Notes under the pieces: model-generated
Databases searched by the model: none
What the model was told of the DNA's origin: nothing
The model's input: the letters and a program-made list of their open reading frames with translations, nothing else
Made by a program: the position numbers and the translations under genes
Shown: in pieces, positions 35,253 to 47,132 of the stretch
Layout of the letters: the number at the start of each line of letters is the position of its first letter
Position numbering within the stretch: position 1 is the stretch's first letter
DNA from: Purpureocillium takamizusanense
Taxonomy: Eukaryota; Ascomycota; Sordariomycetes; Hypocreales; Ophiocordycipitaceae
NCBI RefSeq assembly: GCF_022605165.1
Contig: NC_063068.1
Span: forward strand, 4,216,001-4,280,000
Direction: 5' to 3'
Length of the DNA stretch: 64,000 nucleotides

Positions 35253-36115
35253 GTCTTCCAATGGTTATGCATGAAGCCTCTACTATGTACGTTAGTAGGT
35301 ACCTATGTATAACATACGAAGCCCAGTACGTACATGCCGAGGAAGCGGCATCCCGTAGTGTTTGTACGTAGCAAGTTAGTACATATGCGCTGTGCACGCC
35401 AGCTGAAGCTTCCCCTTTTGCCGAGTTGGATGTGCCATGGCCGAATGAAGCGACGGCCGACACCCCTGTCACCCCTCCCCAAGAACACAAGCAGCTTAGC
35501 CTCATGTAAACGATTCCTGGGACAGGCCGAAAAGAGCACAACACGTCACCAAGTATCAATCGTCTTTCTCTTCGGGAGGGCGGCGTGGGCCACGCACTGC
35601 CGATTTCCGTTTTGAACCCCCTTCCCCCCCTCTTCCCTACCCAGCTGAGATGTAGAGAGAGAGGGAGTAGGGGAAGGGAGGGGGGATGGAAAGAGGGCGA
35701 GAAGGCAAGTTGTCTGTCAGACTGGACACATGGTCACCATCATGTCGACGCACATTATGGCATTGGCTGCGTTTCTTCACCTGGCAGAGGGCGATGCGAA
35801 CCCGTATGGATGTGCATGCCACATTCGGCGGGGTGATCACCACACGACACGGGTGGCGCATGGTGCCAAAGTTGGGTCGTAACGTCAAGATCGCTCACCC
35901 TCATCCTAGCGGCCTAAACTTTACCAAGCAGTCGGGACTGAGGCGTGCTGCGGCAACACGGCAGGCTCGCAGCCTCTAGTGGCGTCAACATAGGGGCCGC
36001 CCGCGATCCAGATGCATTGCGTGCCCGTTATGTGATACAAGATCCGGGCCGTGGCTGTGAGAGCGGGAGCCGAAGAGAGCCCAGCCACGCAATCCAGCAG
36101 CACTGCGCACTATCA

Positions 36116-36116
<1 letters not shown>

Positions 36117-36172
<56 letters not shown>
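36117..36172. repeat. 56-base poly(C) tract
   Basis: Fifty-six consecutive C between ATCAT and GATCC. Such a long C:G homopolymer is exceptional in a fungal chromosome. It could form G-quadruplex or i-motif structures, and its length may be misassembled or miscalled. Confidence 0.9.
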
Positions 36173-36173
<1 letters not shown>

Positions 36174-37447
36174 ATCCGGACCAATGGGTCGTCCGTCTCG
36201 CAGATGGAAAAGGAGAGAGACCTCGGAAAGGTGGGAGACGTGGCGACGCCATCACGATGGTCTCTCGGCCGGCTCAGGCTTTCATCGTGGTCAGAATGGG
36301 GGTGGCGTAGATCTTGCACAATACGATTTGTGATCAGGCGACTTGAAAAATAGCAGCCCCGAGAGGAGGGAAAGGAGGGACGGAGGGACGGCACCGCCGC
36401 GCGCGCGCGGTGTGCAGGTGAGGGAGGTGGGTGGGTGGGTGGGTAGGTGGGCGCTTACACCGACCACACCGTCAGCCCGATTGCACCACCGCCAGGCCGT
36501 GATGACGACCGTCGGGATACGTGTTGGAAAGGGGGGTGGAGGGAGGAACTTGGCCGACATGGACAGACAGCAGCTTCGCCGACGACCAGGCAGACGTGTT
36601 TGGCGTGTGGCCGGCCGCCCGGGGGGAGGGCAGGGACGGTCGGTGGACGGTGAGCGGCCGACCGAGAGACGAAGACGGAAGGACGGTTGGACGGACAGAG
36701 GAGCCCTGTCGATGTGGTGCCACGATGGCATCATAAGCGCACCATGGGCGCGCCGTGTCGTCCTGCTCTCAATGTCGAAAATCCCTTCCCTTCAATTCCT
36801 TCCTTCGTCAATGAAATCCGGCACGTCGGCACTCCCGAGATTATAGTACGTACCGCGGGTGGGGCGGCTGGTGGGCCTCCCGATGGGCTTGGCGGAGCCT
36901 CTGAGCGGCGTCGGGACGCGGGCGCTAATCCCCATCTGGGGGTCAATGGGGGGCCCCACACACCTTTTTTCAACAACAATAGCAACGACGACAATAGACA
37001 ATAGCCATTCCACGAGCCTGGCCTCGCCCTCTCACTCACCTCACCTCACACTCACACTCACGGGGGGGGTTGCTCGCCCTTCATTCCGCTGAATCCGTCC
37101 GATGCCGCCCTGCGACCTAAACTCATCCGTCCGACAGTCTCCCCGGAGTGGTGTAGTGTCCTCTCGCCCCCCCCCCCTTTCCCCCCCGCGTCTTCATTCT
37201 CCACGAATGAGCACGGTGAGTGAGTGCAAAGTGAACTGGGAAGAAAGAAGAGCAGGAAAGAAAAGAACCCCACCCACCCCCGTTCCCATCCTGCTGACCG
37301 GGGTTCGTTCCGCTCCCTTTCCACGGGCAGCAGCAGCGCCACGCCCGGGCCCCCGCGCGCGCGCGCCGACGCCCATTCATCGGACGCAGGGACAATACTA
37401 GGCCGGAGCGGCGGCGCCGGCGGCCACACCACGGGCACCACCAGGGA

Positions 37448-38665
37448 TTGGCAGCGGCGCCGGACTGCAGCAGTGTTTCAAGGTTCGACGAAACAAACCC
37501 TGCTGAGGACCAAAACAAGGCCAAGGTCTTTCGTTTCTCCCCCTTCTCCTCCCGTCCTCAGACGGTCGGCAATTCTTCATGCCGCAGAAGAGCGCCCGCG
37601 AGCACCGTGCTGCGCCGCCGCCACAGTCTTTTTTGCCGGCCCTCTCCTTTGGTTGCCGGCCATGTACGGTACGGGGCGTGGGCCTCTGAGCAAGTGCAGT
37701 GCAGTGCTTTAACGTGTATTGTACTGTACCTACATTTTCCTACTTCGAAAATAGCGTGCAGTGACTATTACCTTGACCCCAAAAGGCCGGTTCAGTGCCA
37801 ACGCCTTTGCCAAGCTCTGCATGCGGCTTTGTCTCATGTCTCACGCAGGCCCGTCATTGCAGTTCTTTTTCTTGACACTATTATTGCAGTCAGTGCAGGC
37901 TCAAGAAATACAACACGTCATTCGATGGAACATACTGTACGCCCCCTCCCCTTCCACCCAGCCCGCCCAAGGGTGGGGGGGCTGCCGTCTCTTCAACTGC
38001 TGCGAGCAAAGCTGACGGCGATGCGCGTAGCCGCCGAGCATGTCGACAATACTAAACTTCTGCGCACCCAATCCCAGGTGAATAGAGAGCCCCCTTTTCC
38101 CTTGCCTGCCCCCCCTGACTACTTATTTCCTGGGGTTTGCATGGATGGCCGCCCGCTAGCAGATGCTTTGCTTCGGGGTGGCGTTGCGGGACATGTCCGT
38201 CATGATGACAAGCGCAAGGGAAAAAGGGGCCCGGCCGCAACCAGCGAGCGTGCCCCCCCAAAGATCGTGAAGAACACCATGTGCCAATCAGTTGGCTGCG
38301 CGGGTGCGATTCTTGGCGGATCCCAGTCTCCGCTTCAACTCGGCCGGCCGGCAGACTCCCTCCCTGCCGGGGGCGGAAAAAGTGAGAGAAGCTTTTGTGA
38401 GAGGGAGACAACCACTGACAAGAGGTGCTCGGCCCGAAAAGCTCCAGCCAAAGTGCTTGGGGTGCGAAAGTGGTACGCCACAGAGGCAGGGGCAGAACTG
38501 CCGCGGGTTACTCGTCGCCAAGCAGTGAGTTGCGTTGGGTTGGCTTTTGGATGCGTGTGCGCGAGCAGGAAAGAAAAAACAGAGTTTTTGCGCAGGCATC
38601 ATCGGAGTGAGGGAGAGGAAGAGGGGCCAAAGGCTTCTCTTCACATCGCACTTTCGATGCGTTAG
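37448..38665 (+). other. Long open frame of unknown reality (405 codons)
   Basis: An uninterrupted frame of 405 codons beginning MAAAPDCSSVSRFDETN. Composition (Arg, Pro, Ser, Cys, Ala-rich, few hydrophobic cores), absence of any domain I know, and no matching leader suggest a chance frame in GC-rich DNA. Its length is unusual for the interval, so it is recorded. Confidence 0.15.
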
Positions 38666-39401
38666 GCAACCCAAAACCCCATGAATAGGTAGCCAGGGGT
38701 GCTGCGAGGCGCGATGGACTATTCAGTGCGGTCCTCAGAATATGCTGTGGTACAACTTTCTTCCAGGCAACTACTACCTCAACGCACCGCAGGCGGTACG
38801 CATACACACGTAGTAACTTGTATGTGGTTGTGCAGCCGTCGCGGCCTCCCTATTCGTCGCTGGAATGCTTTCCTGTACTGCTGCCTTCAGAGTTCACTCT
38901 TCGGGTTGCTACAGCTGTTCCGCCGCATTGAGGAATTCCAACGTTTGGTACTCCTCGCTTCACCATTGGGTGTATCACAGCACCTTGGCCGCGAACCACC
39001 CCCCCCCTTCCGATTCGGGTCCGCACACGCCCACACGTGCCCCAGGCATAACACCTGATAGGCTCTCACCGTCCAGCAGACAAAGGCGGACGACGTCAGG
39101 CGGACGAGGACGGGACCTGGAGCCCATTGATGGGCGTGGCGCGCGAGGGCCAGCACGGGCCAGCAATTAGCCATCTTCGGGGACGGGCCACCCAGCCCAA
39201 GTAGGTACCTAGTATCAGCAGCAGTACATGGGTCTTCATGTATTGTACGCGTGCGTGGATGTATACGAATATACACGCATCCGCCGGCCGTTGTATGTGT
39301 GTGTGTGTGCATGGATTCCCCTGCGTCGGTGCGTGCCAGCACGGGTTGCCGATGAATGAGTGGTGAATGGGCAAGAATACCCCGTAGTCCCGACGTGGAG
39401 A

Positions 39402-39668
39402 CTATTCTAGTATTCGGGGGCGCTCCGTGTCCGAATCATTGTTGCCCACGAGGGCATCTGTAAGTGCCGGCACGCTGCCCTTGCCAGGGCCTCTCGCTCT
39501 CTTCTTTGTTGACGAAGAAGCGGTTGCTGACAGAGACGATCGATCGCGTGCTGTGAGCTGATGAGACCGTCCGCCAAGCAGACAGAGCCCGACGACGATG
39601 ACCAACGACAAAAGACGAATAGAGCCCCGTTCAATGTACCATGACATGACCTGACCCTGGGTCGTCAT
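39402..39668 (-). CDS. Candidate small secreted or single-pass protein
   Basis: A frame of 88 codons with ATGs at 39668 and 39647. From the second ATG the protein starts MSWYIERGSIRLLSLVIVV and continues GLCLLGGRSHQLTARD, a basic residue plus hydrophobic core that looks like a signal peptide or signal anchor. The remainder is polar with a basic KKRARGPGK patch and an acidic end. It ends at 39402 with TAG. No family is recognised and there are only two Cys or fewer in the mature part, so it is not a typical Cys-rich effector. It may be real or a chance frame. Confidence 0.33.
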   Translation of the reverse strand: MTTQGQVMSWYIERGSIRLLSLVIVVGLCLLGGRSHQLTARDRSSLSATASSSTKKRARGPGKGSVPALTDALVGNNDSDTERPRILE

Positions 39669-40977
39669 GCCCTGTCCCCGTGTTGAGCCCGGGGACCGAC
39701 TGAGCGGCCGACACTATCAATTACTGCCAGGTTAGCGCAGCGCAGATCCCCCGCCTCGAAGATCTTATACATGGTACATCATCTGGTGTTTCGACGAAAA
39801 GGCTCCGTACTTTGTACAAACCATGTGGCGTCATCACTGGAAAGCATCTCTCACCTTGTCTCCCTTCGTCTCTGTGGTGGTGAGGCATTGGTTCGCATGC
39901 CCACTTCCCGTAGGCTCGCAACCCTCGTACACGCACACGCACACGCACACCGGGCGCCTGTTGCGGGCAGGAGAAACCAAAGTTAGCACGAAGACGGGAG
40001 TTTGTCCATGAGTGAGGAATAATAGGTAGGATTCACGCAGCTACTGCTGGGTAGGCGCCGAGCGCGCACGCCCTCCGCCCCTCCATCACCATCACCATCA
40101 CCAGTGCACCACTACGACACAAAGACGCACCCACCCCACCCCTCCTTCCAACCTCACTCCCCTCCTCCTTCCCTTTCCCAACACAGACGCCCCCGCCCCG
40201 CCCCCCGGGTCGCACACCCTTTCCCTCTGCCACCAGGCTGCCCCGTCCATACACAAGGTTTTTTTTCTTTTTCTGTCGGCTGGGCTCGGTTCGGCAGACG
40301 AAGGTGCGAAGGGCATTGCTGGAAAGAGCAGAAGTAAAGGGATAGAGAAGGAGCTCGCCACCGAGGACCCGGTACGTGGCGCACAGCGAGAGTCACAGAT
40401 GGAGGAGGATGAAGCCACGACGACCGGTGAAGGGAAGGGGGGGGGGTTGGGCGTGCACGCTGCCTCTTGTCGGTTGACCTTGCCCGACCACCCCCCACCC
40501 CCCCAGTCAGTCACTTGTCTTGCCCGGCCATGCCCTGTCGGACTGTCCTGCCCTGTGGAGAGGTTTCCACGGTGGTCCTTGGGGGGTGTACGTGCATACC
40601 TACACGCCTGCCGGCCGTCCGTCCCCTTGTCGATCGCCTTGAATGTACATGCGTACCTCGTCGCACCTCAACTCTCTCCGCTGCCTCCAACTTATTTATT
40701 ATCTATCCTCCACCTGCCACCTTCCCACACCTCCCGACAACGATATCAACTGGCCTTCTACCACCATCCATCGTTTGGACCTTGCCACTTGCTATCTCAG
40801 TCGAGGATCCTCAAAGTAAGAGTAGCTCGACTGCCTGCTTAGCCTCCACGGCCAACCGACATTACATTCACGAGACGGCGGGAAGCAGGCATCCATTGGC
40901 TCTCCCTCCTACACGGCAGCGTGCCGCTACAAGAATTCACTTCCGCTACACACACAAGATTCCGCAGAACAACAGCC

Positions 40978-41619
40978 ATGGACGGACCGATTCGGCAAAT
41001 ACGAGACTTTGCCTCTCACCTCCTGGCAAAGGAAGTCTCTCACCACCCTCTCTCCCCTCCTCCCGCCTACACCCCCAATCGCCAACCCCTGGACCTTCTC
41101 GCCATCACAGCCCGCCAGCTCGAGCAGCAGCGCGAGGCACAGCCCAGGCCAGTCCTGATAGACAACTCTCCCGTCACGACTCTTCTCAGCGGGTCGGCCA
41201 TAGACGACGCGGCCAGCGACATGGCCGAGGAGGAGTCCTCACCCATCTTCCTCCGCATCAACACCTCCATCAAGGTGGCAAGCAACAACAACGTGCTCTG
41301 CCTCGACGCCACCCCAACAGACAACGCCAAGCAGATCGCAGAGGCTGTCGTCAAGGCCATGCGGGACTACAGCGCCGGCAACGCTGGCCTCCCCATGATC
41401 GATGAGGAGGGCCGGCCCCGTCCCGTCAAGATCGACGTCGACGCCGGCGTCACGGTGGAGGGTGCCAACAACTTCCTCGGCAGCAAGCATGTCTTCCAAC
41501 AGTTTCTTGAGGTGCAAAGAAACGCACAGGATCGCGGTCAACGCCGACGTCGCGAGGAGTCTGAGGAGGAGGCTGACGAGACCGCTGGCCCTTCAAAGCG
41601 CTCCCGCTCTACCGACTGA
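40978..41619 (+). CDS. Conserved-looking hypothetical protein with C-terminal basic patch
   Basis: Intronless gene for 213 residues. The start is the ATG in CAACAGCCATGG, good context, after a long CT-rich leader. Residues about 1-85 are helical and Pro-containing with a Gln-rich piece (LEQQREAQPRP). Residues about 88-185 look like a compact domain: SSPIFLRINTSIKVASNNN, IAEAVVKAMRDYSAG, LPMIDEEGRPRPVKIDVDAG. The C-terminus is an acidic and basic tail ending AGPSKRSRSTD, with RRRREE and KRSR patches that could be nuclear localisation signals. The central block has the look of a conserved ascomycete protein of unknown function, but I cannot name a family. Confidence 0.72.
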   Translation: MDGPIRQIRDFASHLLAKEVSHHPLSPPPAYTPNRQPLDLLAITARQLEQQREAQPRPVLIDNSPVTTLLSGSAIDDAASDMAEEESSPIFLRINTSIKVASNNNVLCLDATPTDNAKQIAEAVVKAMRDYSAGNAGLPMIDEEGRPRPVKIDVDAGVTVEGANNFLGSKHVFQQFLEVQRNAQDRGQRRRREESEEEADETAGPSKRSRSTD

Positions 41620-44600
41620 AGCCTTGACAAAGACATGACATGGAGAGCCACACATACACACATGTGCTCACACAGGGTAACTACCTAGACCTGTGTCTTC
41701 TCCCAGGGCCTGGGCCATGGGAAACAAAGCGCCACACACTTCAGGCGACGTCAATACTTGGAGTATCAAGCTACCCTGTCCAATAACGTAGTTTGATCAG
41801 GAGTGGTGCCGCTGTTGGAGTCGGGGCGAAAATCAGACTGGACAAGGCGTGTGCACGAAGCCGGACCAGACAGGAACGTGACTGATACAATTACACAAGG
41901 AGGGGTTTTCGGAGTTCCGGGCATGAAATACGATGATATGGGCGGGGAAAAAGATGATACCACATATTAGGCAGTCGCGTGTAATACAACGACCAGGCAT
42001 ACCACTCTCGTCATTCTTGTCTCTGTTCCTTACCACCTCGTTTCTTGTTCCATAGGGAGGGTCCACGGCGCGTGGGAATGCCGTCTATCAACGGTTGTCG
42101 GTTGATGGCTACCTCACGGATGTGCACGCAGAGTGTGCCCTCTTTGAAAAACCTTGACGCAGCGCGAGGCGTCTCAGCCCAGCGCCTCGCAGACAACCGA
42201 CGGGCGAAGCGTGGCTGACGTGTCGCCGAAATACGGACGAAGCGGCGTGGGCTCCTCGCAGTGCAAAGGCGCCCTCGACAGCCGGGACCGTCACCGCATC
42301 GCGACTAGGGGAACCAGCAGGCTGGACTGCGCTAGCACCTAGTGGGCGCCATTGTTCCCGCGCCGTCGGTATTGAGGCCTGGATGTGTCCCGACAGCCTG
42401 GGAGACCCTCCGCCGTCCCGCCACGGCTCCCGGGCCCTGGCGAGGGCCTGGCCATCCCATCCTGAACCCCCCTCCCCCTTCCCCCCGGGCCTCCCTCTCG
42501 CGAGAGCCGGACCCGGGGCGGCAAGTGACACCTCTGGGGCGCCTCGTGGAGCAGTGCCCAGCCATGGCGCCTCTCCCATTCTCTGGGTCAAGACATCTTA
42601 TTGTGGTCGGAAAGCGGGGGGGCGGAGAGGGCGCCACTGCTGCAGCACGGCGTCACGACAGAGTCACGACCGGCAAGCAGCGGTGGAGGTGTGGTCCGTG
42701 ATGCAAACCTGTTCCATCGTCGCCGCCACACATGCACGCCATGTGCGAGCCAGAGCGCTCAGGTAGACGCAAGGAGCGCACCGGGCGGGCGGGCAGAGCG
42801 GCCAAGGGACAGGGCAGCGATACGGAGTGAAAGTGAAACATGCTCGAGAGCGACGACGACGATGACGACTTTGCGCCTTGGCCGTGGTTCGGGTTCTGTT
42901 TCTTCCGACTCTGCCCTTTGACATGGCCCGCGCTCTCGGGACTTGTAGCTCTGCAAGCATCTTGTTTGGCGTTGCGTCGACAGGCCTTCTTCGCCCGGCT
43001 AAACGGGAGACGTCTCGTCCGGGTCACCCGCCACGTCTCCTCGACGTAATCGTAGATGGTAACGGCACCATCCTGCAATGCGTCTTAGTACGCTTTCAGG
43101 CCTAAACTGGTAAATACGAAAATGGGGACTTACATTACTGTATAGTCCCGTGCCATGCTAGTGTACGATACAGCATGACAAGAACTCGCGGCATTGTTGT
43201 TGTGCCGTATAAGGCTGTCTGCGGATACATCCGATGTGATGTGATGCGACGCACGGAGCCGTTCCACATGCTCGACCCGCTCGTCCTGCTCGTCCCGCAT
43301 ATCCGGATCAATGGGCGAGCAGGTGCTATTGTGAGGGACAATAGGGCAAGGCATTGGGCGGCCGGGGATCCCTCCCGGGTCGACAGGGCGGATCTGAGAT
43401 TCCATGTCTGGGCCGGCATGGGCGTGTGAGCCGGGGCGGGTCTGTGCAGGCCAGCTCTTCAATTCAATGCAATGCGGGACGCTACGAGCCTATTATTCGG
43501 CGCCTGCATGTATTCACCCATTGATGAAGTCTGTGGGGTGCAGGGCTGTTTGTTTGCTGAGCACAGACGACCGTTTATGGTTGACGGCTCCTCTGTCTCT
43601 CTCGCTCTCTCTCTGTTGTTGGGCGTCGCAGCCGCATTCGAAAGCGAGTCAAGTAGTTATATTACAGGGAAGCGAGATTGCATGTCGTTCAAACGTACAA
43701 AGTACAATACTGTATTCGGGCGACCAGTTCTTGCTGCCCCAGTCATTCATTCATACCGTTTGACAACAGTGTACGTCAGCTCGTCGGGGGCTCGGGCGTG
43801 CATGCATCATCACAGCCCTGGATTCAGATTACTCAAAGAGTGTCAGTTCTTTGTTTACCCATCTGGCGTATGCAGTGAGTACAGTACAGTACCTACCGGA
43901 CTTTGTATTGAGCAAAAGGCATCGGTTGCTGTGCACGGGGCCTCGCTTCGTCGGGGCTGAGCAGCGCAGAGCCCGCCTGGGGCGGTTGATGGACACGGCA
44001 CCTGCTGGGGCCTGATGGACGTCCGGACGGCAGACAATGGACAATGATGGACGATGGACGGAGGGTGCCCGTGTCGGCGCCCGTCGCCCCGTCTTGTCCT
44101 CGCATCCATCATCATGATTCAGTACGTCTTGCTTGGTCCGCCCACTCTGGGGATCCGCTCCTTCCTTTGTTCTCTCTTGCTTCTCCCGTCCCGTGCGGCC
44201 TAGTCCGTCTCAGAGTCTTAAAGGCAGGTACGCACGGTGCAGCTCTTGCCTTACCTGCTCACATGACACCGCGAGGCACTTTCCTGTGTGTTGCCGCTTT
44301 GTAACCAAACTCTCCACCATTGAGACGACTGCGGAACTAGGTAGGGCAGGAGCGGACCAAGAGTCAGTTGTCTGGCTCAGTACTAAGGTTGGCGAGGAGG
44401 CCCCGCCATGCTGCGCACCTCACGTTCTTCCATTCCCGCTGCATCATTCAGCTGCCCCTCCTTTCCGGTCTTCTCCTGGAGCTCCAAGGCCCTCCCTCCC
44501 TCCTCCACTGACATGGAGGTATCCGCCTTATTAGAGGTAGTAATGGAAAGGCGAAAAAACCCCCTACCTAAAACAGCTGAAGCCCCCCCCCCCTTCTCCT

Positions 44601-45450
44601 CTCCTGGACTGGCCCCGCTCCAGCAGCTCCAACTTCCTCCCGCTGGGGTGCTCAGTGCTGTGTTGCTAACTTGCTAGTGCCCCTCTTTTCGCAATCGCCG
44701 AGTTGCTCAGCCAGCCCAGCTCATCAAGCAACAAGCTGCGCCGTCTGCTGATGAGCTGAGTGCCAGCCCAGAAAGAGCTCTGCCACAACCGCTGCCCCGC
44801 GGCCTGCTTCGCCATGCCGCCATCCATAATGTACCTTACCTACTACGTACTCAGGAGTCAGGACTGCGAACGCAACGACGTGTCACCTGTACCCCCCGCG
44901 CGGTTTGGCAGATAGGGCCGCACATACAGAGCAGGCGAAGCTGCATCCGCTCCGTCGATGGACGCATTACTAGTACGAAGTACGAAGTACGGAAGTAATT
45001 TAGTTCATTTTTTTTAATGCTCCGGCATTGGCAGGAATCGTGAGCCTAGTACATGTCTGCCAGGGCCGAATCACATCAGAGCCCCATCACCAGTTATTTA
45101 GCAGTTCATGGCCACCCTCGGCTCGGCGGCTCCGTCACCCAACGTGGACTACTTTGCCGGATTGGTTCGCTAGCGCTGCAGATATATCCCCGATTCGCGA
45201 TGGCGAGCTAGCATCGTCTGCGAGCTTCGCCCCCAAAGCTTAAACCGCCCCGAACTCCGCGTCCAAGACGTCAAGCAAAACTCAACCGCTGTCCCGACGT
45301 CGAACCCCCCCACCCCTAGACGCATCTCCGTCTGCTTCGTCAAACCCCCAATTGACTGCTAGACGCCCGCCCGCTTCTCCATCCCAACGCCCGCCCGGCG
45401 CAGTTGAAGCCCCATCTTTGCCGTCGTCGTCGTAGTTATCATCGCCCATC
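41620..45450. other. 3.8-kb intergenic region
   Basis: No convincing gene. Frames such as 42109-42591 (minus) and 42653-43078 (minus) have biased composition or no family match. GTAC-rich spots occur near 43690-43720, 43870-43895 and 44970-44995 (TACGAAGTACGAAGTACGG). The last 250 bases, CT/CG-rich, are the leader of the PI-PLC gene. Confidence 0.5.
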
Positions 45451-46875
45451 ATGGCTACCCTCACGCTTCGCAACCTCACGATCCATCCCCTCGAGCTCGT
45501 CAAGGTCGAGCGCTTCGAGGGCGAGCGCGTCGCCTCCGGCGGCGGCCTGCTTAGCAACGTCACCGGCGCCGTCACCAACTTTCTCAATGCCACGGAGCAT
45601 CAATCGCACGAGACGCGCGCCAAAGGCGGCCCCATCGACTCGCGCGACCTCTCCGTCCGCATCGAGCCCTTCACCATCAATTCGGACACCGACGTCCGCA
45701 GCCCCGATGAGGCGGCCCGCGAGGTCATTCGTCTCACCTTCCAGACCGAGGGCCACCGCTATGAGGCCGACGTCCCCACGCCCTCGAGCCGCTCCGCCGT
45801 CATGAAGAAGCTTGACGACGGGCCGCATGACCTGACGGCTGTCTACGTCTCCAACGGTGCCCTCCTCGCCGTCTTCTCGTCGGCCCGCCTCGAGGCCTGG
45901 ATGAGCGAGCTGCACAACGACTGGCCCCTAACCCTGCTCTCCATCCCCGGCACCCACAACTCGCCCACCTGCCACAAGGCCTTGCCCTCGGTGCGCTGCC
46001 AGGCCGTTGGCGTCCCCGAGCAGCTGCGCAACGGCGTCCGCTTCCTCGACATCCGTGTGTCGGCCAACCCGGACGACGACGCCCTCGCGCTCGTCCACAG
46101 CGCCTTCCCCATCTCCCTTACCGGCAACAAGTACTTTGGCGACATGCTCGCCGACATCTACCGCTTCCTCGACGAGAACCCGAGCGAGACGGTCATCATG
46201 AGCCTTAAGCGCGAGGGCACCGGCAAGGGCACCGATGGCCAGCTGGGCAAGTACCTCAAGCACAGCTACGTCGACAAGACGCGCGACAAGTGGTGGACCG
46301 AGCCCAAGATCCCCACCCTCGGCCAGGCCCGCGGCAAGATCGTCATCGTCCGCCGCTTCGCCCTCGATGACGACATGCGCCAGGCCTGCTGGGACGGCCG
46401 CGGCTGGGGCATCGACGCCCAGCAATGGCCCGACAACTGCGAGGACGGAACCGGCGGCGACGGCAACTTCCGCATCCAGGACTTTTACGAGATCACCGAG
46501 AGCCAGAACATCGAGAAGAAGATCTCGTATAGCCGCGGTCAGCTCGAGCGCGCCGCCGAACAGGTCTTTGCCCTCGCCGGCATGGAGGGCCACCAGCCCG
46601 ACGCTCCGACCCCGCCCTTCTTCATCAACTTCCTCAGCGCCAGCAACTTCTTCAACGCCACCTGCTGGCCCGAGCGCATCGCCGCAAAGGTCAACCCCGC
46701 CATCGTCGAGTACCTCTGCATCAACCACGGCGAGCACGACAAGGGACCCAACAAGCTCAGGGTCGGCGACGCCGGCACCGGTATCGTCATCACCGATTGG
46801 GTGGGGGCCAACGACAACTGGGACCTGATTCGCTGCATTGTTGGCATGAACGCCCGGTTGCAGCTCAAGAAGTAG
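45451..46875 (+). CDS. PI-PLC X-domain protein (bacterial-type phosphatidylinositol phospholipase C fold)
   Basis: Intronless gene for 474 residues. Residues about 150-470 form the PI-PLC X domain of the small bacterial-type class, with no PH, EF-hand, Y or C2 domain. Active-site landmarks: LLSIPGTHNSPTCH (first catalytic His), GVRFLDIRVSAN (substrate-binding Asp/Arg), ALALVHSAFPIS (second His), and NPSETVIMSLKREG (Glu/Lys). Two Trp-rich segments, DARG-like GRGWGIDAQQWPDNC and FINFLSASNFFNATCWPE, match fungal members. The reaction would be cleavage of PI to diacylglycerol and cyclic inositol phosphate. Residues 1-145 are a beta-rich domain I do not recognise (MATLTLRNLTIHPLELVKVE). No signal peptide is seen, so an intracellular enzyme is inferred. 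Confidence 0.88.
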   Translation: MATLTLRNLTIHPLELVKVERFEGERVASGGGLLSNVTGAVTNFLNATEHQSHETRAKGGPIDSRDLSVRIEPFTINSDTDVRSPDEAAREVIRLTFQTEGHRYEADVPTPSSRSAVMKKLDDGPHDLTAVYVSNGALLAVFSSARLEAWMSELHNDWPLTLLSIPGTHNSPTCHKALPSVRCQAVGVPEQLRNGVRFLDIRVSANPDDDALALVHSAFPISLTGNKYFGDMLADIYRFLDENPSETVIMSLKREGTGKGTDGQLGKYLKHSYVDKTRDKWWTEPKIPTLGQARGKIVIVRRFALDDDMRQACWDGRGWGIDAQQWPDNCEDGTGGDGNFRIQDFYEITESQNIEKKISYSRGQLERAAEQVFALAGMEGHQPDAPTPPFFINFLSASNFFNATCWPERIAAKVNPAIVEYLCINHGEHDKGPNKLRVGDAGTGIVITDWVGANDNWDLIRCIVGMNARLQLKK

Positions 46876-47132
46876 GGCGGTCGCGAGGCGCAAAGGCTCG
46901 ACTTGAGCCGTGTTGGATGCAATCTAGAAGATACAAAGTCGAACATGTACATGAGACACAGTCAAAAGGACGAACAACAAGATAGATCTGGGCGAGACGA
47001 ATTGAATTGAGTGCTAAGCTTCTATGCATATCCGCTCGCTCGATCAACGGATCAAATCATCTGTGCGACGCCGTATTAGCAACGGCAAAGCAACAAGCGC
47101 TGTGACGAATGAAGGTGCTCGAGAACGCCATA

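Larger units (their letters stand above)
28092..40977. other. 12.9-kb gene-poor, simple-repeat-rich region
   Basis: No reading frame in this interval resembles a known family. It carries (GGA)27, (CT)n, (GGTA)7, (CATA)11, a 56-base C run, several 7-12-base G or C runs and islands dense in GTAC palindromes (for example 30310-30425, 31013-31065, 32720-32765, 35030-35090, 35280-35390). It is not AT-rich, so it does not look like a RIP-degraded repeat block or a fungal centromere. Longer open frames (33728-34579 minus; 37448-38665 plus) look compositional. A few small orphan frames are listed separately. Non-coding RNA genes cannot be excluded. The last 600 bases are CT-rich leader for the gene at 40978. 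Confidence 0.6.

Noticed and set aside
45928..46893. 321-codon frame antisense to the PI-PLC gene
   Set aside because: Shadow of an intronless GC-rich gene with intact catalytic motifs on the other strand.
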